The notes beneath the pieces are model-generated. The model did not search any database. It was not told where the DNA came from and was given only the letters and a program-made list of their open reading frames with translations. The position numbers were made by a program, and so were the translations under genes. Positions 26,053-35,325 of a DNA stretch of 50,368 nucleotides are shown piece after piece. Every line of letters starts with the position of its first letter. The first letter of the stretch is position 1. The stretch covers positions 1 through 50,368 of the forward strand of contig PAAY01000088.1 of NCBI GenBank assembly GCA_002698985.1. The letters run 5' to 3'. Source of the stretch: Saprospirales bacterium. GTDB taxonomy: Bacteria > Bacteroidota > Bacteroidia > Chitinophagales > Saprospiraceae.

Positions 26053-27867
26053 TCATTCAGCCATTTCAACGGTCTTTTTGGTTGCGCGCTTGCGGTCGTG
26101 TTCTTTCAAATGGATTTTGCGCAAGCGAATGGAAGCAGGTGTTACCTCCACGTACTCATCTTCCATGATGTATTCGAGGGCCTCCTCCAGGCTGAACCTT
26201 ACGGGAGGCGTCAGTTTGATCTTGTCGTCGGAACCTGAAGCACGGACGTTGGTCAGTTTTTTGGTTTTGGTGAGGTTCACGGTGAGATCACCAGGTTTTG
26301 AATTCTCGCCAACGATCTGACCTTCGTAAATGTCCTGGTTCGGTTCGATGAAAAAGCGGCCCCGCTCCTGCAAGTTGAAGATGGAGTAGGGGATGGCCTT
26401 TCCGGTTTCCATGGCGATCATGCTTCCGTTCTGGCGGCGTGGCATCTCTCCCTTGTAAGGTTGAAATTCAATGAAACGGTGGGTAACGATGGCCTCGCCA
26501 CCAGTGGTCGTGAGCAGATTGCTGCGAAGACCGATGATACCCCTCGAAGGAATCTCAAATTTCAACAATACGCGGTCGCCCTTGGGTTCCATGCTTTTCA
26601 ACTGGCCTTTCTTCCGCGTAACGAGGTCGATAGCCGTTCCTGAATATGCTTCCGGAACGTCGATGTTCATTTCCTCAACCGGCTCGTGCAGCTTTCCGTC
26701 GATGCGCTTCAGAATTACCTGAGGCTGACCGATCTGCAGTTCATAGCCCTCGCGGCGCATGGTCTCGATCAATATGGAAAGGTGCAAAACGCCGCGGCCA
26801 TATACCCGCCAGGAATCGGTGGTTCCGGTTTCTTCCACCCGCAAAGCCAGGTTTTTCTCCAGCTCCTTTTCGAGGCGTTCTTTGATGTGACGCGAGGTGA
26901 CGTATTTACCCTCCTGCCCGAAAAACGGTGAATCGTTAATGGTGAAGAGCATGCTCATCGTTGGCTCGTCAATGGCAATGGATGGCAGTGCCTCAGGATT
27001 CTCCGGATCAGCAAGGGTGTCTCCGATTTCAAAATTTTCGATGCCCTGCACCGCACAGATATCGCCGGCCTGCACTTCTTCAGCCTTCACTTTGCTGAGG
27101 CCTTCGAAAAGATACAGTCCGCGGACGCTTTGTTTAACCACTGAGCCGTCCTTCTTTACCAATGCAAGTTGCTGGCCCACCTTCAGGCTGCCACGCTGCA
27201 CCCTGCCAATGGCAATCCGGCCAATGTAGTTGCTGTAATCGAGTGAAGTGATGAGCATTTGTGGGCTACCACTTTCCACCTTTGGTTCTGGAATGAATTC
27301 CAGGATGGCGTCCAACAGAGGCGTGATATTTTCGGTCGGCTGGCGCCAATCCTTGCTCATCCAGCCTTGTTTGGCAGAACCGAACAGGGTGGGAAAGTTG
27401 AGCTGATCTTCGCTGGCTCCCAGGCTGTACATGAGGTCAAATACAGCATCCTGCACCTCACTGGGGGTGCAGTTCTCTTTGTCAACTTTATTGATGACCA
27501 CGATGGGCTTGAGCCCCAGCTCTACGGCTTTTTGCAGTACGAAACGCGTCTGCGGCATAGGGCCTTCGAAGGCATCCACCAGGAGCAGAACCCCGTCCGC
27601 CATGTTGAGTACGCGTTCCACTTCTCCGCCAAAGTCGGCGTGGCCCGGTGTGTCGATTACGTTGATTTTGGTGCCTTTGTACCAGAAAGCGGCATTCTTG
27701 GCCAGAATGGTAATTCCGCGTTCCCGCTCCAGGTCGTTGTTATCCATGATCAGTTCTCCGGGCGTTTCGTGATCGCCGAACAACTGGCCGGCAACGAGCA
27801 TTTTGTCAACCAGCGTGGTTTTTCCGTGGTCGACGTGAGCGATAATGGCAATATTCCTAAGATTCAT
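26053..27867 (-). CDS. typA: Ribosome-associated GTPase TypA/BipA
   Basis: Translational GTPase of 604 aa. G motifs: [10 protein letters not shown] at 9-18, the RGITI switch in [28 protein letters not shown], and NKVDKE. Then come EF-G-like domains II, III and V and the TypA-specific C-terminal domain ([43 protein letters not shown]). It binds 70S ribosomes and aids ribosome assembly and stress adaptation. Length is normal. A -7 box lies about 69 nt upstream of the ATG. Confidence 0.97.
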   Translation of the reverse strand: MNLRNIAIIAHVDHGKTTLVDKMLVAGQLFGDHETPGELIMDNNDLERERGITILAKNAAFWYKGTKINVIDTPGHADFGGEVERVLNMADGVLLLVDAFEGPMPQTRFVLQKAVELGLKPIVVINKVDKENCTPSEVQDAVFDLMYSLGASEDQLNFPTLFGSAKQGWMSKDWRQPTENITPLLDAILEFIPEPKVESGSPQMLITSLDYSNYIGRIAIGRVQRGSLKVGQQLALVKKDGSVVKQSVRGLYLFEGLSKVKAEEVQAGDICAVQGIENFEIGDTLADPENPEALPSIAIDEPTMSMLFTINDSPFFGQEGKYVTSRHIKERLEKELEKNLALRVEETGTTDSWRVYGRGVLHLSILIETMRREGYELQIGQPQVILKRIDGKLHEPVEEMNIDVPEAYSGTAIDLVTRKKGQLKSMEPKGDRVLLKFEIPSRGIIGLRSNLLTTTGGEAIVTHRFIEFQPYKGEMPRRQNGSMIAMETGKAIPYSIFNLQERGRFFIEPNQDIYEGQIVGENSKPGDLTVNLTKTKKLTNVRASGSDDKIKLTPPVRFSLEEALEYIMEDEYVEVTPASIRLRKIHLKEHDRKRATKKTVEMAE

Positions 27868-27935
27868 AAAAAGTGTTTAGCCGTGCAAAATGGTGATTGT
27901 ACATCCCCAATTTTCCAGGTTGAAAAAAATGGCTG

Positions 27936-27943
27936 CAAAGGTA
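27936..27943 (-). promoter_or_regulatory. -7 box for typA
   Basis: The minus strand reads TACCTTTG (TAnnTTTG), 68 nt before ATG 27867. Confidence 0.6.
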
Positions 27944-28020
27944 CTCATAACTTTCTTGCCGAGGCAGTTGCTTGTTTTAAATTTTTCTGAATTCGTAAAT
28001 GGACACCCAAAGGGGCATTA

Positions 28021-28120
28021 CCCCAAACCCTCCATAACCCTCTATAATCCTCCATAATCCTCCATAACCCTCCATAATCCTCCATAACCCTCCATAATCC
28101 TCCATAAACCTTCCAAATCC
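28021..28120. repeat. TCCATAATCC 10-bp tandem array
   Basis: Ten consecutive 10-bp units in perfect register. Eight are of the type TCCATAATCC or TCCATAACCC; the first and last are degenerate. It lies in the head-to-head gap between typA and the pullulanase gene, ending 14 bp before a -7-like box. It is the inverse orientation of the GATTATGGAG units at 25251-25290. Confidence 0.93.
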
Positions 28121-28134
28121 TCCCCATAGCTTTC

Positions 28135-28142
28135 TACTTTTA
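28135..28142 (+). promoter_or_regulatory. Possible -7 box for the pullulanase gene
   Basis: TACTTTTA differs from TAnnTTTG at the last base and lies 26 nt before ATG 28169. Confidence 0.35.
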
Positions 28143-28168
28143 CGGCCTTCCAAAACAATACATGCGCA

Positions 28169-30313
28169 ATGAAGCTGAAACCAGTTCTTAGCCTGATTCT
28201 GTTCGCTGTTTTTTTCTTCGCAAACTCCACAACCGCCCAGGTCAAAATGGCCATCAACCACCAACCTTACCGAGACGATGTATTCAACGCCTATCCCGTT
28301 TACACCGGCGATGACCTCGGCCTCACGTATTCCAAAAAGAAATCCGTTTTTAAAATATGGTCGCCTCCGGCAATGGCTGCCCGCCTGCTCATTTACGAAA
28401 AAGGCGTCGGCGGCAAGCCGCTCATGGTCAAAGACATGAAGCGGAAAAAAGGCGGCGTCTGGGTGGCAAAGATCAAAGGCGACCTGGAAGGAAGATTTTA
28501 CACCTTCCAGGTGAAGGTGGATTCCATCGTCAAGGAAAAGAAGGAAGCCCCGCCGGCAGAACTCACAACCGATGGCGCAGCGGAGCAGCCCGCTGCCAGC
28601 TCTGAAGCCACCTGGCCACCGCCGGTTAAGAAAGACACCTTCTGGAATGCGGAAACGCCGGATCCCTATGCCAGGGCCGTTGGCGTGAACGGCCTGCGGG
28701 CCATGGTTGTGGACCTCGAAAAGACCAACCCGCCGGGCTGGGAAAAAGACCAGCGCCCCCCGCTGAAAGGCTACAACGACATCATTTTGTACGAGCTGCA
28801 TTTGCGGGACTTCAGCGTTCATCCGTCCTCAGGCATTAAGTACAAAGGAAAATTCCTGTCGCTGACGGAAACCGGTACAAAGAACCCCGCCGGACAAGCC
28901 ACCGGCATCGACCACCTGAAAGAGCTGGGGGTCACCCACGTTCACCTGCTGCCGGTGTTTGACTTTAAAAGCATTGATGAATCCATTCCCAACAACACCG
29001 ATTACAACTGGGGCTACGACCCGCAAAACTACAACGTGCCCGAAGGCAGCTATTCCACCGATCCCTTCGATGGCCGGGTCAGAATCAAAGAGTTCAAAGA
29101 AATGGTGAAAGCCCTCCACGACAACGGCATCCGGGTCATCATGGACGTGGTGTACAACCACACCTACAGTGGAAAGAACTCCGTATTCAACCTGCTCGTA
29201 CCTTACTACTACTACCGCTTGACCGACGATGGCTACTTCTCCAATGCTTCCGGCTGTGGTAATGAAACCGCCTCCGAGCGCCCCATGATGCGCAAGTTCA
29301 TGCTCGAGTCCATGAAATACTGGGTGGAGGAATACCACATTGATGGCTTCCGTGTGGACCTCATGGGCATACACGACATTGAGACGATGAACCTCATTTC
29401 GCGTGAGCTTCGGAAAATTGACCCGACCATCTTCATCTATGGGGAAGGCTGGACCGCCGGCTCAAGCCCTTTCGACGAGCAACAGCGCGCTGTAAAAACC
29501 AATGCCTGGAAACTGGACCACATCGCCGTGTTCAGCGATGAGTTCAGGGACGGGGTGAAAGGCCACGTCTTCACACCCAAAGCCAAGGGCTTTGCCAGCG
29601 GCGAAGCCGGGCTGGAGGAAAGCGTGAAATTTGGCATCGTCGGGGCCATCGAGCACCCGCAGGTTGACAACAAACAGGTCAATTACTCCAAATACCCCTG
29701 GGCAAAGTCGCCGCTCCAGTGCATCGATTACGTTTCCTGCCACGACAACCACACCCTCTACGATCGACTGGTCAATTCCTGCCCGGGTGAACCGGAGGAG
29801 GAATTGCTGAAAATGATCAAACTGGCGCAAACGCTGGTCTTCACCTCCCAGGGAGTGCCCTTCCTGCACGCCGGTGAGGAGTTTGTGCGAAGCAAAAAAG
29901 GCGTGGAAAATTCTTTTGACTCACCCGATGAAATCAATCAGATCCTTTGGAACAACAAACAACGCTATGAGGAACTGTATGATTACCACCGAAAGCTGAT
30001 AGCCCTCCGCAAAGCGCATCCGGCTTTCAAAATGGGCGATGCAGAAATGGTAAGGCAACACCTCCAGTTCCTGGATTTACCGGTGGAAAATGTGATCGGT
30101 TACGTGCTGAAAGATCACGCCAATGGCGATTCATGGAAGAACATCCTGCTGTTGTTCAACGGCAACAAGATCGGCAAGCGGGTGGAAATTCCCGAAGGAA
30201 ACTGGAAGTACATCGTTTATAAAGGCAACATCAACCCTGACGGAATGGGCAATGTCCAGGGCAATTACATCAACCTGGATGGCCGCGCTGCTGTTATCCT
30301 CGCCGAAGAATAA
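28169..30313 (+). CDS. pulA: Type I pullulanase (GH13)
   Basis: Exported enzyme of 714 aa that hydrolyses alpha-1,6 branch points in pullulan, glycogen or amylopectin. Signal peptide MKLKPVLSLILFAVFFFANSTTAQ; an N-terminal CBM48-like domain (about 35-120, YSKKKSVFKIWSPPAMAARLLIYEKG) with a Pro/Ala-rich insert (PPAELTTDGAAEQPA); then the GH13 barrel. The type I signature YNWGYDPQNYNVPEGSYS is present, with the conserved DVVYNHT, nucleophile Asp in GFRVDLMG, acid Glu in IYGEGW and CHDNHTLYDRL. Branch hydrolysis at the surface or periplasm is inferred from the signal peptide. bshB1 follows 30 bp later and may be read from the same message. Confidence 0.94.
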   Translation: MKLKPVLSLILFAVFFFANSTTAQVKMAINHQPYRDDVFNAYPVYTGDDLGLTYSKKKSVFKIWSPPAMAARLLIYEKGVGGKPLMVKDMKRKKGGVWVAKIKGDLEGRFYTFQVKVDSIVKEKKEAPPAELTTDGAAEQPAASSEATWPPPVKKDTFWNAETPDPYARAVGVNGLRAMVVDLEKTNPPGWEKDQRPPLKGYNDIILYELHLRDFSVHPSSGIKYKGKFLSLTETGTKNPAGQATGIDHLKELGVTHVHLLPVFDFKSIDESIPNNTDYNWGYDPQNYNVPEGSYSTDPFDGRVRIKEFKEMVKALHDNGIRVIMDVVYNHTYSGKNSVFNLLVPYYYYRLTDDGYFSNASGCGNETASERPMMRKFMLESMKYWVEEYHIDGFRVDLMGIHDIETMNLISRELRKIDPTIFIYGEGWTAGSSPFDEQQRAVKTNAWKLDHIAVFSDEFRDGVKGHVFTPKAKGFASGEAGLEESVKFGIVGAIEHPQVDNKQVNYSKYPWAKSPLQCIDYVSCHDNHTLYDRLVNSCPGEPEEELLKMIKLAQTLVFTSQGVPFLHAGEEFVRSKKGVENSFDSPDEINQILWNNKQRYEELYDYHRKLIALRKAHPAFKMGDAEMVRQHLQFLDLPVENVIGYVLKDHANGDSWKNILLLFNGNKIGKRVEIPEGNWKYIVYKGNINPDGMGNVQGNYINLDGRAAVILAEE

Positions 30314-30343
30314 CACCCATCGTTGAACCCTCAAACATCGAAG

Positions 30344-31075
30344 ATGAAAGTTGACATCCTGGCCATTGGCGTACACCCCGACGACGTGGAGCTGAGTTGC
30401 AGCGGCACCCTGCTCAAACACCTTGCAATGGGCAAAAGCGTAGGCCTCCTGGACCTCACACGCGGAGAAATGGGCTCGCGCGGCAATGCTCAAATCCGCG
30501 AACAGGAAGCAAACGAAGCCGCCAAAATGATGGGAGCTGCATTCCGGATCAACCTCGACATGCCCGACTGCTTTGCCACCTGGTCAGAAGAAAACCTGCG
30601 GAAGATCATCCGGGTCATTCGCTGGTGCCAGCCTGAAATCGTACTGGCCAACGCCATCGACGACCGCCACCCCGACCATGGCCGGGCAGCAAAACTCAGC
30701 GCTGATGCCTGTTTTTATTCCGGCCTCGTAAAAATTGAAACCACCTGGGAGGACGGCCGGCAGCAGGAAGCCTGGCGCCCAAAAGCGGTGTACCATTATG
30801 TGCAGGACAAAAACCTGCAACCGGATTTCGTGGTCGATATCAGCGAATTCATGGATCGGAAAATGGAGCTGGTTTTGGCCTTCAAATCTCAGTTTTTTCT
30901 TCCTTCGGAAAATGGCTACCAGGACGAACCTGACACCCCCATCAGCGGCAAAGACTTCCTTGATTTCCTTCGGGCAAAAGCCCGTACCTACGCCCGGCCG
31001 ATCGGCGCAGAATATGCCGAGGGCTTCAATGCCGCCCGCACTCCCGGCGTCTGCAACCTCTTCGACTTGCTATAA
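30344..31075 (+). CDS. bshB1: Bacillithiol biosynthesis deacetylase BshB1
   Basis: PIG-L family zinc deacetylase of 243 aa. It removes acetyl from GlcNAc-malate in the synthesis of bacillithiol, the low-molecular-weight thiol used by many Bacteroidota. Motifs: DILAIGVHPDDVELSCSGTL (HPDD zinc site), GEMGSRGN, NAIDDRHPDHGRAAKL (HPDH zinc ligand), and the BshB1-type C-terminus (ARPIGAEYAEGFNAAR). ATG 30344 is preferred over an in-frame TTG at 30323 because the family begins directly with the beta strand KVDILA. It is 30 bp behind pulA. bshA and bshC are not in the window. Confidence 0.9.
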   Translation: MKVDILAIGVHPDDVELSCSGTLLKHLAMGKSVGLLDLTRGEMGSRGNAQIREQEANEAAKMMGAAFRINLDMPDCFATWSEENLRKIIRVIRWCQPEIVLANAIDDRHPDHGRAAKLSADACFYSGLVKIETTWEDGRQQEAWRPKAVYHYVQDKNLQPDFVVDISEFMDRKMELVLAFKSQFFLPSENGYQDEPDTPISGKDFLDFLRAKARTYARPIGAEYAEGFNAARTPGVCNLFDLL

Positions 31076-31087
31076 TGGAACACTTCC

Positions 31088-31128
31088 AAAACCTCTCTAA
31101 ACCTCTCTCAACCCCTCTCAACCAACCT
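31088..31128 (+). repeat. CTCTCTAAAC-type 10-bp repeats, tail-to-tail junction
   Basis: CTCTCTAAAC, CTCTCTCAAC, CCCTCTCAAC at 31093-31122 in 10-bp register, directly against the stop codon of the convergent endonuclease-like gene. It is the third such cluster at a convergent junction. Confidence 0.85.
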
Positions 31129-32849
31129 CACCTCAATTTCACCAGCCTGATGGTCTGAACACGCCTGCCTTCGTTTACCCGAAGGAAATAGATGCCGGCA
31201 GGCCAACGCCCGGCAGGAATGACGAGCGAACCATTTACTGTTCCTTCCCAAAGCACTTTTCCATCCATGTTTGCGACGACGGCCGCCAGCGGCCCATCGG
31301 AGCGGCTGGATTCAATGATCACTTGCTCCGTGAAAGGGTTGGGTCTCACGGCCAAAGCCACTTCAGCGGCTGATTCTGCCGTAGCTGTTGCCATCGGCAA
31401 AATGAAATCTGCCACAGCCGGGTTGTGGTCGGAGGCATTCTCCGAATCCAATGCCAGGATGCCATAGTTGCCCAGGACATCCGGCGGCAGTTCATCGGTT
31501 CTGATCACGTAGCCCTTGGCCAGTTGCATCACGCTGTTGGCGAAGATGATGTAGTCGAGGCGTGAGGGCGGGTAGCTGCTAAAGGGGGACTGCCAGGTAA
31601 AGGCTACGGGCTGATGCGTGTGCAGCGGCAAGGCATCAGCCAGGGCTGTGCCGTCCCAGTCGGGCGGACCACCGGGGCCGTAAGTATTGGTGTTGACCAC
31701 CTCACCTGTCAGCAGGGTTTCCAGTTGTTGGCGCCAGCCGACGAGGTTGAGATCCCCGCTGAGCACGATGGGGGTTCCCTCCGGCAGGTCGATTAGCCCG
31801 CCGGTGGTTTTGGCATCGTTGAGGAAGGCGGCAAAGGCATCGGCTTCCAGTTGCCGGGTACCGTCGGCGTCGCAGCAGCGCAGGTGGCCGTTGACGACGA
31901 GAATATCAGTAGCGAAATTGTCAGGCAGGTCGATCAGCGAGGCTGTCAGGCGGGAACCGGGGCGCACTTCCCAGTTTTCCAGAATGGGATAGCGGGAAAC
32001 AGTGATGTTGCCCTGATCCAGTTTTATCGCCTTCCAGGAGTTGGCTCCGCCCAGTGGCAGGGCACTGTTCATGAAGCTGGCCACCATGGGAGCCGTGAGG
32101 TCCCAGCATTCGTTGAAGGTCACGATGTCGGGTTGCACGGCACTGAGTACCCGCTTGAAGCTTCCCTGCCGGCTGAAATCGTCCAGTCCGTTCTGGAGCG
32201 TGTTCCAGGTCATCAGTCGCAAGTGATCGGCCGATTCCCGGGTAAAGGTTATGGCTTCGTATTCCGGCAGCGGTGTGTCGTCAAATGTGTATTCAATGGT
32301 ATTGCCGGCATTGGGCAGGTAATCCCCATTGCTGCCTTCTACCCACAGCGCCAGTGAAATGCTGGGATGGGGGAGCAGCTCATTGCTTCCGTCAGGTTTC
32401 GCAGATCGCTGCAGTGCGATTTCAAAGGTGTTGCTGCTCACCGTGGGCAGGTGGCGCCAGCCAGCCTCGTACAGGGACGGATAAGCGGGGAAGCTGCTGC
32501 CGTAAAACACCACATCCCGTTCTCCTGGGTAGAGGTATAGCTCCACGCCCAGGCCATTTTCCTGGACACCGGTCAGCGGGTTGTTGTCAGTGTCGATGGC
32601 GATGACCAGCTTGCTGCCGTCGGTCAGTTCGAACTCTTGTGCAGCAAGGATTTTCAGGAAGAGGTGATCGGCGTCGTTGGCAAGCTGAAGTTCGAGCAGA
32701 TCCAGGCCCGGGGTGTCGCCGTTGGCATCGGCAACGACTGTTGCGCCCTGCCATTCTGTAAACTCGCCGTCCATCACAACGCCAATGGCCTGGGAGAACA
32801 AGTTTACGGAAAACAGTAGCGGGAAAATGATTGTTAGGAATCGCATCAT
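31128..32849 (-). CDS. Secreted endonuclease/exonuclease/phosphatase family protein with T9SS sorting domain
   Basis: Product of 573 aa. Signal peptide MMRFLTIIFPLLFSVNLFSQA; about 22-190 is a beta-rich domain like carbohydrate-binding family 9 modules (MDGEFTEWQGA, IAIDTDNNPLTG). An EEP-fold catalytic domain covers about 205-480 with LMTWNTLQNG, FNECWD, VVNGHLRC, VLSGDLNLVG and SDHNPAVADF. The C-terminus (about 495-573, VRPNPFTEQVIIES to GIYFLRVNEGRR) is a T9SS type A sorting domain. The metal and catalytic Asn/Asp/His set is visible, so it is probably an active phosphodiesterase or nuclease at the surface. The substrate (DNA, lipid or phosphoester) is unknown. It is divergent from the transporter gene, 85 bp away. 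Confidence 0.88.
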   Translation of the reverse strand: MMRFLTIIFPLLFSVNLFSQAIGVVMDGEFTEWQGATVVADANGDTPGLDLLELQLANDADHLFLKILAAQEFELTDGSKLVIAIDTDNNPLTGVQENGLGVELYLYPGERDVVFYGSSFPAYPSLYEAGWRHLPTVSSNTFEIALQRSAKPDGSNELLPHPSISLALWVEGSNGDYLPNAGNTIEYTFDDTPLPEYEAITFTRESADHLRLMTWNTLQNGLDDFSRQGSFKRVLSAVQPDIVTFNECWDLTAPMVASFMNSALPLGGANSWKAIKLDQGNITVSRYPILENWEVRPGSRLTASLIDLPDNFATDILVVNGHLRCCDADGTRQLEADAFAAFLNDAKTTGGLIDLPEGTPIVLSGDLNLVGWRQQLETLLTGEVVNTNTYGPGGPPDWDGTALADALPLHTHQPVAFTWQSPFSSYPPSRLDYIIFANSVMQLAKGYVIRTDELPPDVLGNYGILALDSENASDHNPAVADFILPMATATAESAAEVALAVRPNPFTEQVIIESSRSDGPLAAVVANMDGKVLWEGTVNGSLVIPAGRWPAGIYFLRVNEGRRVQTIRLVKLR

Positions 32850-32900
32850 TAAATTGTTGATGGTTTTTTGGCGGCTGCAATGTTAAGCCGGATCGGCTAT

Positions 32901-32908
32901 TATCTTTA
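32901..32908 (+). promoter_or_regulatory. Possible -7 box for the queuosine precursor transporter
   Basis: TATCTTTA differs from TAnnTTTG at the last base and lies 26 nt before ATG 32935, the same spacing as the pullulanase box. Confidence 0.4.
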
Positions 32909-32934
32909 CCCATCTTTGTTTGCAAATCTCCACA

Positions 32935-33738
32935 ATGAAGAACATCCTTCACAACAGATCGGTACTCCTATTCGTCGTTTTGTCCGGATTTTTCGTCACC
33001 AATGCGCTGGTGGCCGAGTTCATAGGTGTCAAAATTTTCGCACTGGAGCCCACCCTCGGTTTACCGCCACTGGAGTGGAACCTCTTTGGCCAGTCCGGTT
33101 CCCTGATGCTTACCGCCGGTGTTTTGCTGTGGCCGGTCGTCTTCGTCATGACCGACCTCATCAATGAATACTACGGCAAGCGTGCGGTCCGCATTTTATC
33201 CTGGATGACGGCAGGTCTCATTCTTTACGCTTTCGCAATGGTTTTTGCCGCCATCGGCCTGGTCCCTGCCGATTTTTGGGTCACCACATTTGCCGATAAG
33301 GGAGTGCCGGACATGCAGGCTGCTTTCTCGCAAATTTTCGGCCAGGGAATGTGGATCATCGCCGGTTCGCTGGTTGCTTTTTTGCTGGGGCAATTGATCG
33401 ATGCCCTGACTTTTCACCGGCTGCGGCTTTTTACCGGAGAGAAACACTTGTGGCTGCGCGCCACAGGCTCCACGCTGTTGTCGCAATTCATTGACAGCTT
33501 CGTGGTGCTGTACATTGCCTTTGTGCTGGGGCCCCAGAAATGGAGCATTTCGCTTTTCCTGGCAGTCGGTTGTGTCAACTATGCTTACAAATTCGTCGTG
33601 GCGGTGCTGTTGACTCCTGTGATTTACGGCGCTCACTGGCTGATCGACCTTTACCTCGGTAAAGAGCAGTCGGAACTGTTGCGCCGACAGGCGCGAGGGG
33701 AAGAAATTCCGGCGGCAGAGGGTCAGGCGTTTTTCTGA
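32935..33738 (+). CDS. Queuosine precursor transporter (YhhQ/VUT family)
   Basis: Inner-membrane protein of 267 aa with about six hydrophobic helices. Family signs are [13 protein letters not shown] near the N-terminus, [17 protein letters not shown], and [16 protein letters not shown] with [14 protein letters not shown]. Such proteins import queuine or preQ bases for tRNA wobble modification. ATG 32935 is chosen over an in-frame ATG at 32920 because MKNILHNRS fits the family and the -7-like box. The extended loop around [22 protein letters not shown] is usual in Bacteroidota members. The stop overlaps the convergent purC by 16 bp. Confidence 0.9.
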   Translation: MKNILHNRSVLLFVVLSGFFVTNALVAEFIGVKIFALEPTLGLPPLEWNLFGQSGSLMLTAGVLLWPVVFVMTDLINEYYGKRAVRILSWMTAGLILYAFAMVFAAIGLVPADFWVTTFADKGVPDMQAAFSQIFGQGMWIIAGSLVAFLLGQLIDALTFHRLRLFTGEKHLWLRATGSTLLSQFIDSFVVLYIAFVLGPQKWSISLFLAVGCVNYAYKFVVAVLLTPVIYGAHWLIDLYLGKEQSELLRRQARGEEIPAAEGQAFF

Positions 33739-34682
33739 AGGTAATCGAGAATGTTGCGCTCGATTCGTTCCAAAAGGCTGGAAGTGTCCACCCGTTCAAA
33801 CGGCTCCCCCGTAATCGTTTCGTACAGTTCGATGTAGCGCTCCGTTATCTGATCCACGAAGACGTCCGGCATGATGGGCATCAACTGGTCTTCGAGTCCC
33901 TGAAAGCCGTGCGCCATCAGCCATTCCCGCACGAATTCCTTTGACAGTTGCTTTTGCGGTTCGCCTTTTTGCTGGCGTTCTTCATAACCCTCCAGGTAAA
34001 AATACCGCGAACTGTCGGGGGTGTGCACTTCATCGATGAGGGTGATTTCCCCTTCGTAAAGGCCGAACTCGTATTTGGTGTCCACCAGGATGAGGCCCCG
34101 TTCTCTGGCCATTTCCGTACCCCTTTCAAAAAGGGCCAGTGCATAACGTTCGAGTATGTTCCACTGTTCTTCGGAAACGATACCCCGCTCCAGTATTTCG
34201 GCTTTTGAGATGTCTTCATCATGGCCGCTTTCAGCTTTGGTGGCCGGCGTGATGATCGGGTGGGGGAGGCGGTCGTGTTCCCGTAGCCCTTCGGGCAATG
34301 GAACGCCGCAGATTTCACGGCGGCCGCTTTTGTAAACCCGCCAGGCATGGCCGGTCAGGTAGCCGCGCACCACCATTTCTATTGGAATCGCTTCGCAACG
34401 TTTACCGATGGACACCACCGGATCAGGGGTGGCTTCCAGCCAGTTGGGGCAAATGTCCCTGGTAGCGTTCAGGAAGCGAGCAGCTATCTGGTTCAGCACC
34501 TGACCTTTGTAAGGGATCGCCTTCGGCAAAATGTGGTCAAATGCAGATATGCGGTCGCTGGCCACGATGACCAGCTTATCATCGAGGGTATATACATCGC
34601 GCACTTTGCCGCGGTAAAAGTCCGTCTGGCCGGGAAGCTTGAAATTCGTTTCGGCGAGTGCCTGGGGTCTTTCTGTGTTCAT
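33723..34682 (-). CDS. purC: SAICAR synthase (phosphoribosylaminoimidazole-succinocarboxamide synthase)
   Basis: Product of 319 aa joining aspartate to CAIR with ATP in purine synthesis. Motifs: [67 protein letters not shown]-type [27 protein letters not shown], and SKEFVREWL. It is the longer form of the enzyme found in Bacteroidota. A -7 box 16 nt upstream fixes the start. The 3' end overlaps the transporter gene on the other strand. No other pur gene is adjacent. Confidence 0.96.
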   Translation of the reverse strand: MNTERPQALAETNFKLPGQTDFYRGKVRDVYTLDDKLVIVASDRISAFDHILPKAIPYKGQVLNQIAARFLNATRDICPNWLEATPDPVVSIGKRCEAIPIEMVVRGYLTGHAWRVYKSGRREICGVPLPEGLREHDRLPHPIITPATKAESGHDEDISKAEILERGIVSEEQWNILERYALALFERGTEMARERGLILVDTKYEFGLYEGEITLIDEVHTPDSSRYFYLEGYEERQQKGEPQKQLSKEFVREWLMAHGFQGLEDQLMPIMPDVFVDQITERYIELYETITGEPFERVDTSSLLERIERNILDYLQKNA

Positions 34683-34698
34683 CAGTTCAAATTTTGCG

Positions 34699-34706
34699 CA
34701 AATGTA
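34699..34706 (-). promoter_or_regulatory. -7 box for purC
   Basis: The minus strand reads TACATTTG (TAnnTTTG), 16 nt before ATG 34682. The leader is therefore very short. Confidence 0.65.
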
Positions 34707-34726
34707 CGTTTTGGCTTTTCAGAAAT

Positions 34727-34765
34727 AGAAAAGCTCCAATGCAAAATAGCTGCATTGGAGCTTTG
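34727..34765 (-). terminator. Terminator after the small unknown gene
   Basis: On the minus strand AAAGCTCCAATGCA pairs with TGCATTGGAGCTTTT around a 7-nt loop, just behind the stop at 34785. Confidence 0.8.
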
Positions 34766-34784
34766 TGGCCGGATGGCACAAGAA

Positions 34785-35222
34785 TCAGATGTTTTTCACT
34801 GAGTTGCGGTCGGAGAGAATGTCTTTCAATTCCTTGAGAATTTCGTACTGGTGGGGCATTACCTTTTTGAAAGCCTCCTTCAGTGCCACGAAAGTCCCTT
34901 TCTCCATGGCTTCCGGAATGAACTGCTTGATCTGACCGCGCATATAGTTCACATCGTTCATGATCAGCGACTTCAGCGAGGGGATGTCGTGCCAGTCACC
35001 TTCCATGGCAAAGGCCTGTTCTTCAGCGCCTTCCTCGGTTTTTACCGGTTCCAGTTCTATCAGGTCTTCGTCAACGACGAGCGGCAGCGCTTTAGCCTCG
35101 GCAACGGGACTCTGCGGGAGCTCCCATTGCTTACCGTCCTTGTCCTTGTTGAGCATGAAAACTTCAAGTCCTTTTTCCCGGATGCGGTAGATGATGAAAC
35201 TAGCTGTTTTGTTGATAGACAT
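34785..35222 (-). CDS. Small protein with Nudix-like N-terminus lacking a Nudix box
   Basis: Cytosolic product of 145 aa. Residues 1-40 (MSINKTASFIIYRIREKGLEVFMLN, then WELPQS) look like the first strands of a Nudix hydrolase, including the W-LP element. The expected Nudix box (Gx5Ex7REUxEExGU) does not follow; instead there is an acidic stretch (EDLIELEPVKTEEGAEEQAF) and then two to three helices (SLIMNDVNYMRGQIKQFIPEAMEKGTF, YEILKELKDILSD). The start at 35222 is chosen since the preceding in-frame segment from 35276 is not family-like. It may be a regulatory or degenerate Nudix-fold protein; its function is unknown. It lies upstream of purC on the same strand but is separated from it by a terminator. 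Confidence 0.7.
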   Translation of the reverse strand: MSINKTASFIIYRIREKGLEVFMLNKDKDGKQWELPQSPVAEAKALPLVVDEDLIELEPVKTEEGAEEQAFAMEGDWHDIPSLKSLIMNDVNYMRGQIKQFIPEAMEKGTFVALKEAFKKVMPHQYEILKELKDILSDRNSVKNI

Positions 35223-35325
35223 GACGCAAATTTTGCCCTTAAACAGTATTTCTGCTATTTGGTTCTGGCTGTGCAAAGAAATGCAGAATTGCTGTAGAAG
35301 CCAAAAAACAGAACCCGGTGATTTG

